From positions 15,069,047 through 15,133,046 of the forward strand of contig NC_047066.1 in assembly GCF_902459465.1 (NCBI RefSeq): DNA of 64,000 bases, written 5' to 3'. The DNA comes from Asterias rubens (lineage: Eukaryota > Echinodermata > Asteroidea > Forcipulatida > Asteriidae). Both the position numbers and the translations under genes were made by a program. Position 1 is the first letter of the stretch. Each line of letters begins with the position of its first letter. Under the pieces are notes generated by a model. It searched no databases. It had not been told where the DNA came from and was given only the letters and a program-made list of their open reading frames with translations. Positions 35,054 to 47,138 of this stretch are shown here, piece after piece.

Positions 35054-35182
35054 TATAGAACAATAGATTTCTGGTGTTTTGTAGCGACACGATTGCATCA
35101 GTGCTGGAAGTTTATTGTACTGTACACGGCTGTACTCATAATGTTTTCACTTTTACACTGAGTGCAGATCTGTGCATCACAC

Positions 35183-35428
35183 CAGGGGCCAATTTCATAG
35201 AGCTGCTTAAGCAAACAAATTGCTTAAGCACGAAAATAGCTCGCTTATATTACACATGTTACTGGCCAAAATTTCCTGCCATATACATTGCTTAAGACTA
35301 GTATTAAGCTGTTGTTTACTTAGCATTACAGTTGAGTGGAGTCTTGGCCGGTAATCTGATTTTACTAAGCAATGAATTTTGTGCTTAAGCAAAAAGTTTT
35401 GCTTAAGCAGCTCTATGAAATTGGGCCA
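35183..35428. repeat. Fold-back element B copy
   Basis: GGGGCCAATTTCATAGAGC to GCTCTATGAAATTGGGCC; subterminal TTAAGCA words on both sides and a centre with CAGTTGAGTGGAGTC. Confidence 0.8.
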
Positions 35429-36015
35429 AGGAAGTTAGGAGCGTACGTACTAGGGTGATGTAGCTTTCCTGCCACTGCAAAATTTAGCGAATGCATACTT
35501 GGCATTTAGTGTCAGCTACATGAGTATAAAAATGCTTTGTACGCCAATTTTAAGTACTACTCGGTAATCATAATATGAAGATCACGTTAATAATCTGAAT
35601 TTTTACCAACATTTCTAAAGGAAAGAATTTTTGTTCAATCGAAGTGAATGCACATCACACCGTAGAAATCACACAGGCCTCAGTTTTGTTTATCTTTCCG
35701 TGACATTTCAATTTTACTGCGGCACATACAGAAAAGTCTTGAATAACAAACACAGCCGCATGGTTGGTTAAAATGAAAAGAGTTTGGTACGGTAGAGGCA
35801 CCAATTCAGTTAAGCACAAAGGAATACCTATGAAATAAACCTCGACATGGGCCTTTTCATATTCCAATGTATACACCTGTGAAGGTCGGTTTGCCTATAG
35901 GAAGAAACGGTAGCTGTTTTTGACAACTCAGCAGTGGTTATGTAAAGCCCAAGTAGGCCCAATTAAGCACCCGACTGAGTAACTAATATAAGCATCTAAC
36001 TGTTCTCCAACCAAT
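35429..36015. other. Upstream region of the IgGFc-domain gene
   Basis: Probable promoter region. Its last 110 bp or so (from AAGAAACGGTAGCTG at 35903) were duplicated together with exon 1. No clear TATA box. Confidence 0.4.
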
Positions 36016-39000
36016 ATGTTACCGACCGTGTTTATATTAGTTTGTTGTGGGGGATTTCTTGGCGATTCAGCAGTATCTGGTGAGTATAGTTCCGGAAGAT
36101 CTTAAAACTCGGTGTAGGTCTACTACATCATGTAGAAATGTATTCCTCCATGCTAACATTTACTCGTTCATATACCCCCTTTTGATGGTTAGTAATATAG
36201 TGTGCACAGCTACAATCATGGGAAGGCCTAGGCCTACATGTTTCGTTCGTACATGCATGTTATGAACAAAAGTTTGTAGTAGCAGTATGACACGTCTGCT
36301 TTGTTTATGAAGAAACGGTAGCTGTTTTGACAATTCAGCGGTGGTTTATGAGTATATAGTAAAGTATTACCTATAAGCATCTATTCTCTAATCATTGTAC
36401 CGACCGTGTTTATATTAGTTTGTTGTGGGGGATTTCGTGGTGATGCAACAGTCCTGAAGATCGTAAAGCTCTAAAGCTTACTAAGTGGTTTACTAATACT
36501 TAAGCCTATTAATTCAATATACATGATTATCAATCTGCCATTAGGGTACACCTTATAATATGTACACAGCTAACCCTAACCCTAACCCTAACCGTCCGTG
36601 CCCGAACAACAGTTTGAAAACCACTTATGTAGGTCTATAGCAGTAATCTCAATGTAATTTAAAACAATCAGTGTGTCGTTGGTAAATAAAAAGTGCTGAG
36701 TTTGTCAAGTACAAGAGTTAGGCCTATACTCAATATTTATTTGTTGTTCATTTGGTGTCTTTGAACAAGAAGTGGTATCCGTGATTGTGGCTGTGCACTT
36801 TTACATATAGACATTAGCCCTGACGGCCTTTTAGTAATGTGTACAGCAGCGAGGAAGAGTTCTATATAGGGCTAATTTATAGGCCTATGAAAAGTATGCA
36901 TACGGTTACCGATAGTTTTGGTAATACTTAGATGGGCCCGCTCATATACTACAACTTTTTTAACTGGAATTGAAGTTCCAATTTTATTTTTGGGGAAAAA
37001 AACATACTGGTTCCAAATCAAATAATGTTTACGCGTAGGCCAACGTTAAAGGCAGTGGACACTATACTCAAAACAATTATTAGCATAAAACCTTACTTGG
37101 TGACGAGTAATGGGGAGAGGTTGATGGTATAAAAGATTGTGAGAAACGGCACCCTCTGAAGTGCCATAGTTTTCGAGAAAGAAGTAATTTTCCACGAATT
37201 TGATTTCAAGACCTCAGATTTAGAACTTGAGGTCTCGAAATTAACCATCTAAACGCACACACCTTCGTGTGACAAGGGTGTTTTTTCTTTCATTCATATC
37301 TCGCAAGTTCGATGACCGATTGAGCTCAAATTTTCACAGGCTCATTCTTTTATGCATATGTTGAGATACACCAACTATGTGGAGGCTAGTCTTTGACAAT
37401 TACCAATAGTGTCCACGGCCTTTAAATAAGAACATTGATTTGGTGCAATGTCATCCAGATCTAGGCCGTGCTACCTTTGTATGCTTAATTGGTAAACAAT
37501 TTTCTGCTTTACTGTTTACATTTTTCTGCTTAGTTAAAAATGAGCAGAATGCCCACAGATGGTACATGTGAAAAACATATTTTGGCGGGTAACCTCTTGT
37601 GAAAGCATATTTATTTTGCTCACTTCTACGCAACTGGGCTCTGTGGAAAGGAGTACCGCGTGCCATAAAGACATCATAATACAAACTCGGTCTGCAAAGT
37701 TTCTTGTTTACTTCGGATAAGACGTAAAGCAGTTGGTCCCGTGTGTTGTGTAACGCACGTAAAATAACCCAGTGCACTTACCGAAAAGAGTAAGGGGGTT
37801 CTCCCCAACATTCTGTGCGCTTTGATACGCCCCTTGGTGGTCAGTATTGCTATTATTTAACAATAGTTATTTCTTTCTTCTTTCAGCACTGCAAACTAAC
37901 GTTGGACGAGAATTCATCTTTGGGTTTGCTGAAAACTACCGGCCAAATGCCGACCCATCGGTTATCATCACAAACATGTCCCCACTGGACCACGAGAACG
38001 TCACCGTCCACATCAGTACACCGGTACACGGGCTCTTGCAAACCGTTCATCTGCAGGGCTTGGACAGCTCCAAGCAAATAACACTGCCTCGTGAGCTGGT
38101 ACCATACGGCGAATCGCCAGACCTATCTGTCATCATCGTGAATGCCGATGACGATATTGCAGTGTACGCCATCAACGACGCACACGACCGCTCAATGGAC
38201 GGGTTCACGGTTCTACCCAAAAGGTCTCTGGGAACTGAATACTTCGTCGCAACTTATGAACCCTCCTTGTCTTCACAGATGCTTTTCATTGCTACTGAGG
38301 ATGACACTGTGATTCACATTCAGTTATCAAACCATGTGGTCTACAAAAAAATCGACGTTCAACCGGGACGACTGATCACTATTGACGCAAGTAAGTACGA
38401 GGTGTTCTTGCTGGAAAGTGACAAAGACTTGAGTGGAACCAAGATCACGTCTAATAAACCTCTAGCCGTTTTAAGTGGGAACAGGTGCGCGTTTGTCCCG
38501 GTGGGTGTGTTGACGTGCGACCATCTTGCCGAGATGCTTCCCCCTTTCACTCAGTGGGGCAAAACGTTCGTGATCATGACATTTTTGGGCCGTTCTTCGG
38601 GTGATATTTACCGGGTCATCGCTGGACGCGACAACACGGAAGTAACCGTCAAATCTCAGACGTTCATTGTAAAAGAGAAAGAGTTCCGGGACTTCGAAAT
38701 TTTGCATGGCCAAACAAGTTTCATTCAGTCTGACAAACCTGTGCTTGTTATACAGTATGCCAAGAGCTTTGCAGCTGATAATGTAAACGGGGATCCGGCA
38801 ATGACGATTGTACCTCCAATGGAGCAGAGTGTTAACCTGGTAAAACTACCAACTTATAACACCACAAAAGACTTACAGACAGTCGAGAACTACGTGAATA
38901 TCTACGCCCCGTGCAAAGAGATGTACTACTCCAACCTGACACTAGACGGGGAGGTGATTCGAGACATCGTCTCCGCTGATCGGATCGTCCGGGTAGACCG

Positions 39001-41319
39001 TTCAGATTACTGTGCCGTTGGCTTTCACATTGACCACGGAATGCACACCGTCGCCCCGGGGCCGCAAGGGTTTGAGAGCTTCGTCGCCATTGCATATGGT
39101 TTTGCCCAGGGCAATTCGTACGCGTGGCCGGCGGGCCTTGCCACAACCCAGATCGTCTGCGAGTACTTGTTACCCAGTAGCAGCATCCAGTACTATGATT
39201 GCAGGAGAGGGATCATCGAAGTGCACATTCCATGTAATGTAACCGAGGTTAAAACCATTGAAGAATGCATCAATACAGATTGTGTGAGCTATGGTAAGCA
39301 ATTGGGGACTCGAGTTTCGGTTTATTACCGTTTGACGAAATTTCGAGAGAACAAGAACAACAACAAACTAACAAACTAACAAACAAACAAGCAAATACCA
39401 CCAACAAATTAACAAGCACCACGCCACAGCCTTTAAGAGTCAACTGAATCTCATGTAGCCCACTGTTTAAACAATCACGTGATTTGTAATAATTATTTTA
39501 TTTTCAATGTATCAGTAGTCTAATTGCAGGTGTTTTGGTTTGCCAGGCATTCAGGAATCGAACCATTGTTGTCATAAAAGTGCATACTTAATAAAGTTAA
39601 CATTGCACTGGACACTATTGGTAATTGTATTATTCTCAAAATAATTGTTATCATAAGAACTTACTTGGTAACAAGCAATGAAGAGCTGTTGTTAGTATAA
39701 AACATTGTGAGAAAGGGCTCCCTGTGAGGTAACGTATAATTTTTGAGAAAGAAGTAATTTCTCAGTAAAATATTTGATTTCGAGACCTCTCGCGTAAGGT
39801 CTCGAAATCAAGCATGAAAGCACGCAACTTCGTGTGACAAGGGTGTTTTTTCTTCCATTATTATCTCACAACTTCGACGACCAATTAAGTTCAAATTTTC
39901 ACAGGTTTGTAATTTTTTGCATATATGAGATACACAACGTGAAAAGACTTGTCTTTGACAATTACAAAAGGTGTCCAGTGTCTTTGTTTACCATTGACAA
40001 AGTTATATAGGAAGTTCACGTTGGATCTCAGTGTAACGTTGATTTTGTTGTACCTGAACAGATAACCTCATTTTCATCTGCGCTGGAGTTGCAGTCGCGG
40101 CAATGATTCTACTGCAACTATTTCGTTACTTCGTTATCGGAAGGACATCGTAAGTATAGTAGTGTATGTGAGGGGCTACCTCTGACCCCTTGTAGAGAAA
40201 AAACTTAAATCACTACATTTCAACTACAGACTACACATGTATATACAAAAAAAAGCACGACAGTTCTTTTCAGAAATGAGAAGTCTACCGAACCGTAATC
40301 CGAGAAATCTACTCAGCGGTACTCTAAAGAACAAATTCTACATGGCAGCAGAAACACACACGGTGTTACCTCACCATCCAATGCCTTAAATCAAAGACTT
40401 CAATATAGTTATCACTGGCGAATCTTGAGTTGGTAGGATTTGAAACTTGTCGTGATTGGAGTATAATCAAGCGATGTTTTGTCCAAGCACCATGTCTTTT
40501 TGAGATTGATTGACCACTCAACGTTTAGACCATGCGGTCTGCTCTGATTGTCTTCGGGGGGGGGGGGGGACACTATGTTGACGGGTGCTGCTTCAGCTGC
40601 GTTGGAGACTAACTGGTAGTTGGGCTTAGAGTTCCCGCCTTCGCTTACCTTTGAACAAGCCCAACTACAGTTAACTTCCAAGGCAGTACTGAAGCATCAT
40701 CCAGCAACCGAGTCGGTGGCAGCAGACATTCCGGGAAATTCTTTGTTCTGTGTGCATGCTCAAATGTAAACAATGGAAATTTACCTGGTAGGGTCTGCTG
40801 CCACCTAGCGTTAAAAAGTCTCCCACTCAAACTCTCGCACAGGGAAGCAATTTTGTTTTGCTGTACATCAGTTGCCGATGTCGTAGTGCTTTTCAATTGG
40901 ATTTGTTTTCTTCTTCTATACTTGATTATAAAATGGATTCCTTAATAAACAACAAATGTAACATTTTGAGGATGGCAATTCTATATAATACTACAGAAAT
41001 AATGCCACCTGAAACAATATCTATGTTTGTATAACGTAATCCGTGAAATGGTGTAGTAAGGTTTTAACATTCACTTTTTCATGGTTCTCCTAGATTGAAC
41101 AAGCAACAGATCGCATTTGGACAAACTGGACTGCCACTACCACCACCTCCTCCGGAGATAACTATAGCAGCCTTCGAGACTCCCAGTTCACCGCCGCCTG
41201 AACTCATTATCAGGCGTGATAGTTTATCCCCTTCAATGATACCTGGTTCGCCGATGCCTTCACCAAATACGAGGAGAACGTCAAGACAGGAACGCGCCGA
41301 CCGTATGAGGAAGAAATAG
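36016..41319 (+). CDS. IgGFc-binding-domain cell-surface protein with single TM helix and proline-rich tail
   Basis: Four exons: 36016-36079, 37887-39293, 40062-40149 and 41094-41319. Lengths 64, 1407, 88 and 226 nt sum exactly to 594 codons plus TAG. Exon 1 encodes a signal peptide (MLPTVFILVCCGGFLG). Exon 2 encodes an ectodomain with the IgGFc-binding N-terminal signature (Pfam PF17517 type): GNRCAFVP, then TCDHLAEMLPP and WGKTF, plus VLVIQYA and an acidic-Cys C-terminal part. Exon 3 encodes residues 491-520 with one strong helix (LIFICAGVAVAAMILLQLF). Exon 4 encodes a cytoplasmic tail with LPPPPPE, resembling an Ena/VASP EVH1 ligand, basophilic kinase-type sites RRDS and RRTS, and several SP pairs. 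In FCGBP and related secreted proteins this domain is found with VWD/TIL domains; none is seen here. Type I topology and an adhesion or recognition role are inferred. An extended exon-2 reading frame running to 39379 is intron read-through. Confidence 0.88.
36308..36470 (+). pseudogene. Dead tandem copy of the signal-peptide exon
   Basis: This repeats the promoter-proximal and exon 1 region at about 35903-36098, offset about 378 nt in the exon. A 39-nt block (36398-36436) is identical to 36020-36058, covering most of the signal-peptide codons. The start ATG is altered (ATGTTACC has become ATTGTACC) and a small deletion removes the GTGAGT donor, so it cannot serve as an alternative first exon. 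It lies inside intron 1. Confidence 0.8.
36571..36593. repeat. Interstitial telomere-like CCCTAA repeat
   Basis: Nearly four units of CCCTAA (three and a half perfect), matching the animal telomere repeat, in intron 1 of the IgGFc-domain gene. Confidence 0.85.
37048..37428. repeat. Full MITE-A copy in intron 1 of the IgGFc-domain gene
   Basis: TTAA, then AGGCAGTGGACACTATA, to CAATAGTGTCCACGGCCT, then TTAA. The palindromic centre GACCTCAGA/TGAGGTCTCGAAAT is intact. Confidence 0.85.
39606..39986. repeat. MITE-A copy between exons 2 and 3 of the IgGFc-domain gene
   Basis: CACTGGACACTATTGG to AAAGGTGTCCAGTGTCTTTG, with outer TTAA sites mutated and the centre GAGACCTCTCGCGTAAGG. Confidence 0.8.
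40556..40569. repeat. 14-bp G homopolymer
   Basis: Unbroken G run between exons 3 and 4 of the IgGFc-domain gene; length may vary or be mis-assembled. Confidence 0.9.
40717..40832. repeat. Fold-back element (CAGCAGAC type), left arm eroded
   Basis: GGTGGCAGCAGACATTCC to GTCTGCTGCCACCTAGCG, then AAAGTCTCCCACTC. It lies in the last intron of the IgGFc-domain gene. Confidence 0.65.
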
Positions 41320-41348
41320 AGATACTACAAAACTGTTTAACAAACTGT

Positions 41349-41570
41349 TAAAGACAGTGGACACTACTGGTAATTACTCAAAATATCATCATAAAAACTT
41401 ACTTGGTAACGAGCAATGTAGAACAACATTTTGAGAAACGGCTCCCTCTGAAAGTAACGTAGAAAGAAATAATTTTCCACTAAAATTGTTGGATTTTATT
41501 TCGAGACCTCTCAGAATTAGATATAAATTAAGCATCTGAAAGCACACAACTTCATGTGATAGGTTTTTGC
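41349..41570. repeat. MITE-A copy just after the IgGFc-domain gene stop codon
   Basis: TTAA, then AGACAGTGGACACTACTGG, through GAGACCTCTCAGAATTAG, decaying after CACACAACTTCATG. It begins about 30 bp past the TAG, so it probably forms part of the 3' UTR or its end. Confidence 0.8.
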
Positions 41571-41772
41571 CAGGATTTGGTAAAAGGGTGTCCAAACTGT
41601 GTGTCAAAATTGATCACTAATAGTAGGCCTACATTTACATGTAAATGGCAGATATAACATGGTGTCCAAACAGGGTGTCCGAAATACACCCTACACCTCT
41701 GCCTAACACTAAAAGCATGTCAAGTATTGTTTGAAGCTTTGCATCGTGTAGAAAAAGGAAGAAGCTATAAAG

Positions 41773-42064
41773 AAATGGTAAACTTGCGGGTACAATTATG
41801 AGTAAATCGCTTTTCGTGGGAGTCGTGGCTGTGAAAAGACACCGGCTCTGTTCACATCGGCTCTTTTCACAGCCAAGACTCCCACCAAAAAGAATGGTCT
41901 CGACTTTCGGAAAGTATACTCTGCTCGTCTTCAGGATTCTGCTTTTCTCCTGAAGACGAGCTGGGTATACTGTTCGAAACGTCGAGACCACACCGGCTCT
42001 TCTCGGAGCCGACACTCCCACAAAAAAGATTTACATACGGCTGTACCCGTAAGTTTACTATTTA
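41773..42064. repeat. Fold-back element with nested hairpins
   Basis: Outer arms AAATGGTAAACTTGCGGGTA / TACCCGTAAGTTTACTATTT. Inner pairs include GGCTGTGAAAAGA / TCTTTTCACAGCC and CTCGTCTTCAGGA / TCCTGAAGACGAG. Open frames across it are by-products of the palindrome. Confidence 0.8.
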
Positions 42065-42710
42065 TTTATAGTGTATTCATAACTATGCATGGCATTTTGA
42101 CAGCTAAACTATTTTCGTATCGTATGACTACTGTTTATGTATGCAATATATTTGAGATTTATGTTTTTGGTGTGAGGGGAAAAGAAACTTTGAGTTTCAT
42201 AAGTGTAACGTATGTTTCATCTCATTTTTTTTCATTTCATACATGTAGATAATATATCAATCCTTGCCGAATATTTTGATATATTTTACTTTAATTCTCA
42301 ATTTTAAATGAAAAAGTGCTTCATCAAATGCCTATGCATTTCGGATGTGAAGGACCAAACATTTATTTTTTGGTATAAATAATTTCCATTTTCAATATTA
42401 TAATCCATACCTTGGGTACAGTGGTTAAAGTAAATTGGTGATTTATTGATATTGTAATATTAAGTAGGGTTTTGCATGGTGGGAGTTTAAAAAGGTAAAG
42501 GTTTATGGTAATTCACATGTAAATCTCTTCTGAGTAGTGTTAGTTCTGAGCAGAACCGGTGGTTTACAACTCAACACATGCGGGTGCATTCTAAAAGCCT
42601 CGCGTGAATGTCTAATATTGTGTAAATTAATTTGATAGAAATGTATTATATTTGCCACTTCTTATATACCGCGGTTATTTAACTATTTGTTTACTCATTT
42701 CTGAGGACAA

Positions 42711-42727
42711 CCCCCCCCCCCCCCCCC
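42711..42727. repeat. 17-bp C homopolymer
   Basis: Unbroken C run in intergenic DNA; length may vary or be mis-assembled. Confidence 0.9.
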
Positions 42728-43157
42728 AACAACAAAAAACACAATCTATAGCTCCATGCCAGTGATTCTTTTAAGTGGGTTGCTTATGTGGGTTGCTAGG
42801 GCTAAAAAAAAACAGCCTTCAATACGATCTTACTTTAGTGCCTTAAAATACTTGTTTCTTAACTAGTATGTTTACTTCGAGCAGTCAAATGAAATTTCGT
42901 AACAGACTTAATCATTTAAATATTTCACTTTTATTTGATGATATTTTGATCACACTATATCCATTTTCGAAAACCGGTATAATATTCTCAATATGCATTA
43001 TACATCATAGTGTAGCCTATAAAGGAGGATTACTTATTACGAGTTTCACTTCACATCTTTCCCTCTAATCACAATTTGGATACTTTTTTTTAGGGAGGGA
43101 CTTTACCATCACTACTCCATCACTAGTGTGTGATTCATCTTCCAGAATTCCTACCAC

Positions 43158-43478
43158 TGGGATCAATTGCTTAGAGCTGCTTAAGCAGAAAATTATCGCT
43201 TAACAATTTTCTGCTTAGCAGAAATGAGCACGATACCAGTCACATATTGTACGTGGTATTTTGGTTGGTTATTCCTATTTCACAAAGAGTTAGGACTATA
43301 GTCCTAACTTAGGACTAGTCCTATAGGAGATAATATTACACAGTTAAAGTAAACTCGTCCTGACTCGAGATAAGACTAGTCTTATCTCTTTGTGAAATCC
43401 ACCCCTGGTAAGCAAAATGTTGTTTTGTTGAGTTATAATTATGTCTGTGCTTAAGCGGCTCTATGAAATTGGGCCCAG
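43158..43478. repeat. Fold-back element B with element C nested inside
   Basis: Ends GCTGCTTAAGCAG and CTCTATGAAATTGGGCCC. Element C (43277-43408) interrupts it, running from TTTCACAAAGAGTTAGGAC to TCTTTGTGAAATCCACCCC. Confidence 0.75.
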
Positions 43479-44168
43479 GTTGTACACATAATTTGTATGA
43501 TCAATAATGGTTTTCATTTTACTATACAGTTCTATCGGATTGTTGGTTTAAAATGTTTTGAAGACATTTTGTTTATAATCACATTAAAAAGTTTACTTTG
43601 TGCTGACACATGATTGTTTACTGAATCCCGACACCGATTGATCTTAGATACAATATTGCAAGCCAAATTATCTTAATACCAATCTAGGCCTTCCCAAGAA
43701 TTGAGGTAAAACAAAATGCAGATATTCTGCCAAATATGCACAACGTGCTGTATACAATCATTAAATAAGAATTATCAAACAAGAGCCATTGCTGATAGTT
43801 TTTTTTGTTTTTTTTTGCACAATATAAAGCAAAGTATCTATGTTTATAAATAGGAAAAATGATATCCCACTTGATTATGTATAGTACGTTTATCACTGTA
43901 TTGTCGGGCATCTGATACTGTGATCTTTTGATCAAAAGAAAATTATGGCATGTAGGCCTAAGTAATGCACCCCTACTTGTTAACCATGCCTCAAGTATAC
44001 AAAAATGTAGAAAATATCTTAAAGGAAATAAATGAGTTGGGTAACAATATTTCATGCATGATGATGTATATGACGACAACGCTATAATAATGCTATGATC
44101 TCTAACTCAATCATTTGTGTGAAAATTATGACAAAATTAACACAATGTCATTGATAGGCAAAAAACTC

Positions 44169-44573
44169 TTAAAGGGGCACGCTGCCTTCGGATTGTGCGC
44201 TTTGGGGTTTAAAAAGGGGATTTTTGTTTGATGTGTTTAATTAATGACCACTGAAAATTTAATTTTAACAAAAATTAATATATAATGATTCACACAAGTG
44301 TCCCTTGAAGTTGCGTGGTGTTTGTGTTTAAGTTTCATGAAAGAACATGATCAGCTAGTTTATAGAATCAACATTTTGACTCCACAAATAGTGGACTGTA
44401 TGTTCGGCAGATTTTGTTTCCAGGTAGGCAAATTTACGTGTATTTTTTTAATCACTAGGCCTAATCACTAATTACAACACACTGTGGATGGTCTTGTATA
44501 AGTAAACAACTTTTTTAAAGGTTTAAGGAGCAAGTCCAGCAACATTTTGAAAAATTTGAAGGCACCGTGCCCC
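44169..44573. repeat. MITE with GGGGCACG TIR
   Basis: AGGGGCACGCTGCCTTC at the left, GAAGGCACCGTGCCCC at the right; TTAA at the left edge only. No coding capacity. Confidence 0.6.
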
Positions 44574-46969
44574 ATCAAAACAATAATGCATTTAAAGTAT
44601 ACAATACACTTCTAACCGTAAACTTCTAAATAAATCCTTGTATAAGGCTCTACCAAATCAATTTTCTAAGTCTGTATCTGTACATTGCAATGCAAAATGA
44701 AAGCTATTCAGTTATTTTATAACGCACAGTTACCTCAACATCCCGTCTTTTAAATCAAGTTGAGGGAACAGTTTGTACTCTGCGTAGTGCAACACAGGAG
44801 GAAACAAAAGAAACATGGCCAATGCTAACGATATGCAGCAACTTTGTACACAACGCATATTGCTACACTGACCTCGGGTGATAACAAATCATTTAACTTG
44901 ACCAATAAAATCAAACATTTATGTATAATTAGGTACATGGACAAAAACAGGTAGGCCAACCACCTGCTCAGTTTTGGAATATACGCTTATTACAGTTGGT
45001 CTCTAAGCCACCGTCATTTTCTCTTTAAATACTTGGACAAAATTCCCCTGGAGCTTTGAAGAGAACTAAAACTAAATTCCACATGTCATTTACATTTGGG
45101 TGGGTTCTCTTGGTTCTTCCACATTGGGAAATAATGAGGTTTTAAAGAAGAATTTGGGATATTAAGTAGCTTTAACTCTAAACCTTCTTTGCGTTAGTTT
45201 TCAAGCTGAGGTCTATTTCTCCAGACTCAACCACGGAAAGCACACCACAAACACATATTTTCTAAATATTGCACCTTTCCTTAATTTGGCTGGGGTATCA
45301 AACATTTGGAATTTGGTGAAAAATTGAGTTTACCCTACGAAATATGGAAATAATATGACAACTAATGCATTGTAGTTAGTAAAACTGTAGTTGGTAAAAC
45401 TGTTTGACCACAACACGACAATTGGAAGCCACAGACTGCGAATACCACATGTACATGGTACAAATGTGATTGCACAGTTTAGCACAGTGAATTCACCAAT
45501 CAATGAATCAATCCGAGGTGGTTTGCCACACTTTGCATTCTCCAAAGACTACTACCAGAATTCCATCACGAGATTGGTGACAAGAAGCGACAAGAATACA
45601 GTCAAACAATTGCATCTCCATTCCGAAAAACATTTTTACAGAAGTAGAAAACAAAACATCGCCATGCTTGCAAAACACCAAGGTGTCAGCCAGCTGGTAC
45701 GCCCTTCGTGTATGATTGACGTCTGGGGGTCGCACACGCACTTGTAAAGCACGGTTTACCAAAGGTTTTGACTACAATACTGCCCATGACAGAACCACAA
45801 TATCTAAAATACGGAGCCTTTTTTTAGCATTTGACACGCTCTGATAAACCAGGCTTACCTTTTGAGATATGCAGGTATCTTTAACGACCAAAAAGGTCTT
45901 CTCATCACCTATCCAAGGCATGAAACATGGTGGACCCTCTGCCAAAATGTCCGACGTGAGATAACTGGACAACATAATGATCCACACAGCGACATCAGGT
46001 CGACAAAAACGTGAGCAAATTCAACACTCACATAAGTCCAGAAATTGCCTCATATTCCCCACAAAACGAGACACAAATTAGTCCTCAATTTGTGCACATC
46101 TCAGGAGTAAATCCACGTACTGTACTTGGGAACCATTTGACACATGGCGACTGACCCTTCATCGTTTGGAATTAAGTGCACAACTGCAAATCACGTGACA
46201 GTCCACACATGGAATCGCTCAACTTCATTGGTCGAGGTTTTAGATAATGGGCGGAGCTTACAAAGATTTTGCTGTCCTCAATTCCCAGAATTTGGCGAGT
46301 GCCAGGGTATTGTTTTCATTTCAGGTGAGCTTTTACAATGTTTTGACAATTAATGATGCATTTTGCCGGTCACACAAAGCTCTTCCATCCTACAGACTTA
46401 AGCCTTACTTTTAATTTACCATGATGTCTCAAGCTAAAACCATTACACGTTGATAAAAATCCACTTTTTCATTTACACTTTGAAAACAATAAACCATTAC
46501 ATTTATGTCATGTGGGTTATTAAAATGCAGCTATCCATTTCCCAATACACTTGCTTTACCAACAACACCATCAAAACACCACCACACATTTCGTCGACCC
46601 AGTAAATCAAGACTTCATTTTGTTTGGACATAAACTCAGTGTGAATGCCCTCAGTCTGCTAATCCAACCCGATCCCATTTATTTAAGTCTTCCGTGTGAA
46701 CCCAGGAGACAATCTCACACACACAGATCTTCACTACATACACATATCTTTGATACCTTTACACTTAATAAACTTTTTCATGCATTTTCTTCTGCATATT
46801 TAGAGGAGAAATTAAATACCATTTAGTGTACCCATACTTATGAATGGAATTAGGAACTAATTAGCAAATAACGATAATAATAAATTAAACAATCAATTTG
46901 AGTGATGTGAAGTAAAAGGTAGGACTAGGTATAAATGTGTTCATGTAAATGTACCAAAATAATGCAGAT

Positions 46970-47138
46970 TAAAGCCCAGTTCATACATGTACTTCCTGCG
47001 AATGCAAAGCAAATTTTGACGTCACACTGCTGTTTTTGCAGCAAATGTTTTGCAGGAGTTGCTGTTGCAAACTATTTATTGCGAATTGTCAAGTCAAAAT
47101 TTGTATCACATATGTAGGAAGTATGGACCAGGCTTTTT
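46970..47138. repeat. Fold-back MITE (AAAGCCCGGTTCATAC type)
   Basis: AAAGCCCAGTTCATACATG to GAAGTATGGACCAGGCTTT; the arms are more diverged than in 48469-48644. Confidence 0.65.

Noticed and set aside
39294..39379. C-terminal extension of the IgGFc-domain exon
   Set aside because: The frame stays open past a GTAAGC donor, but joining to the TM exon at 40062 keeps phase and gives a coherent protein; the extension is low-complexity intron.
41635..42021. 128-aa minus-strand open frame
   Set aside because: It lies almost wholly inside a fold-back element; its length follows from the palindrome.
44756..44803. Small minus-strand exon candidate with acceptor and donor
   Set aside because: One open phase only, no partner exon and no recognised protein; too short to support.
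45859..46010. Possible minus-strand exon ending at an AG/GTAAGC donor
   Set aside because: Open reading and a good donor, but no family was recognised, no compatible next exon found, and the phase does not join the candidate at 44756-44803.
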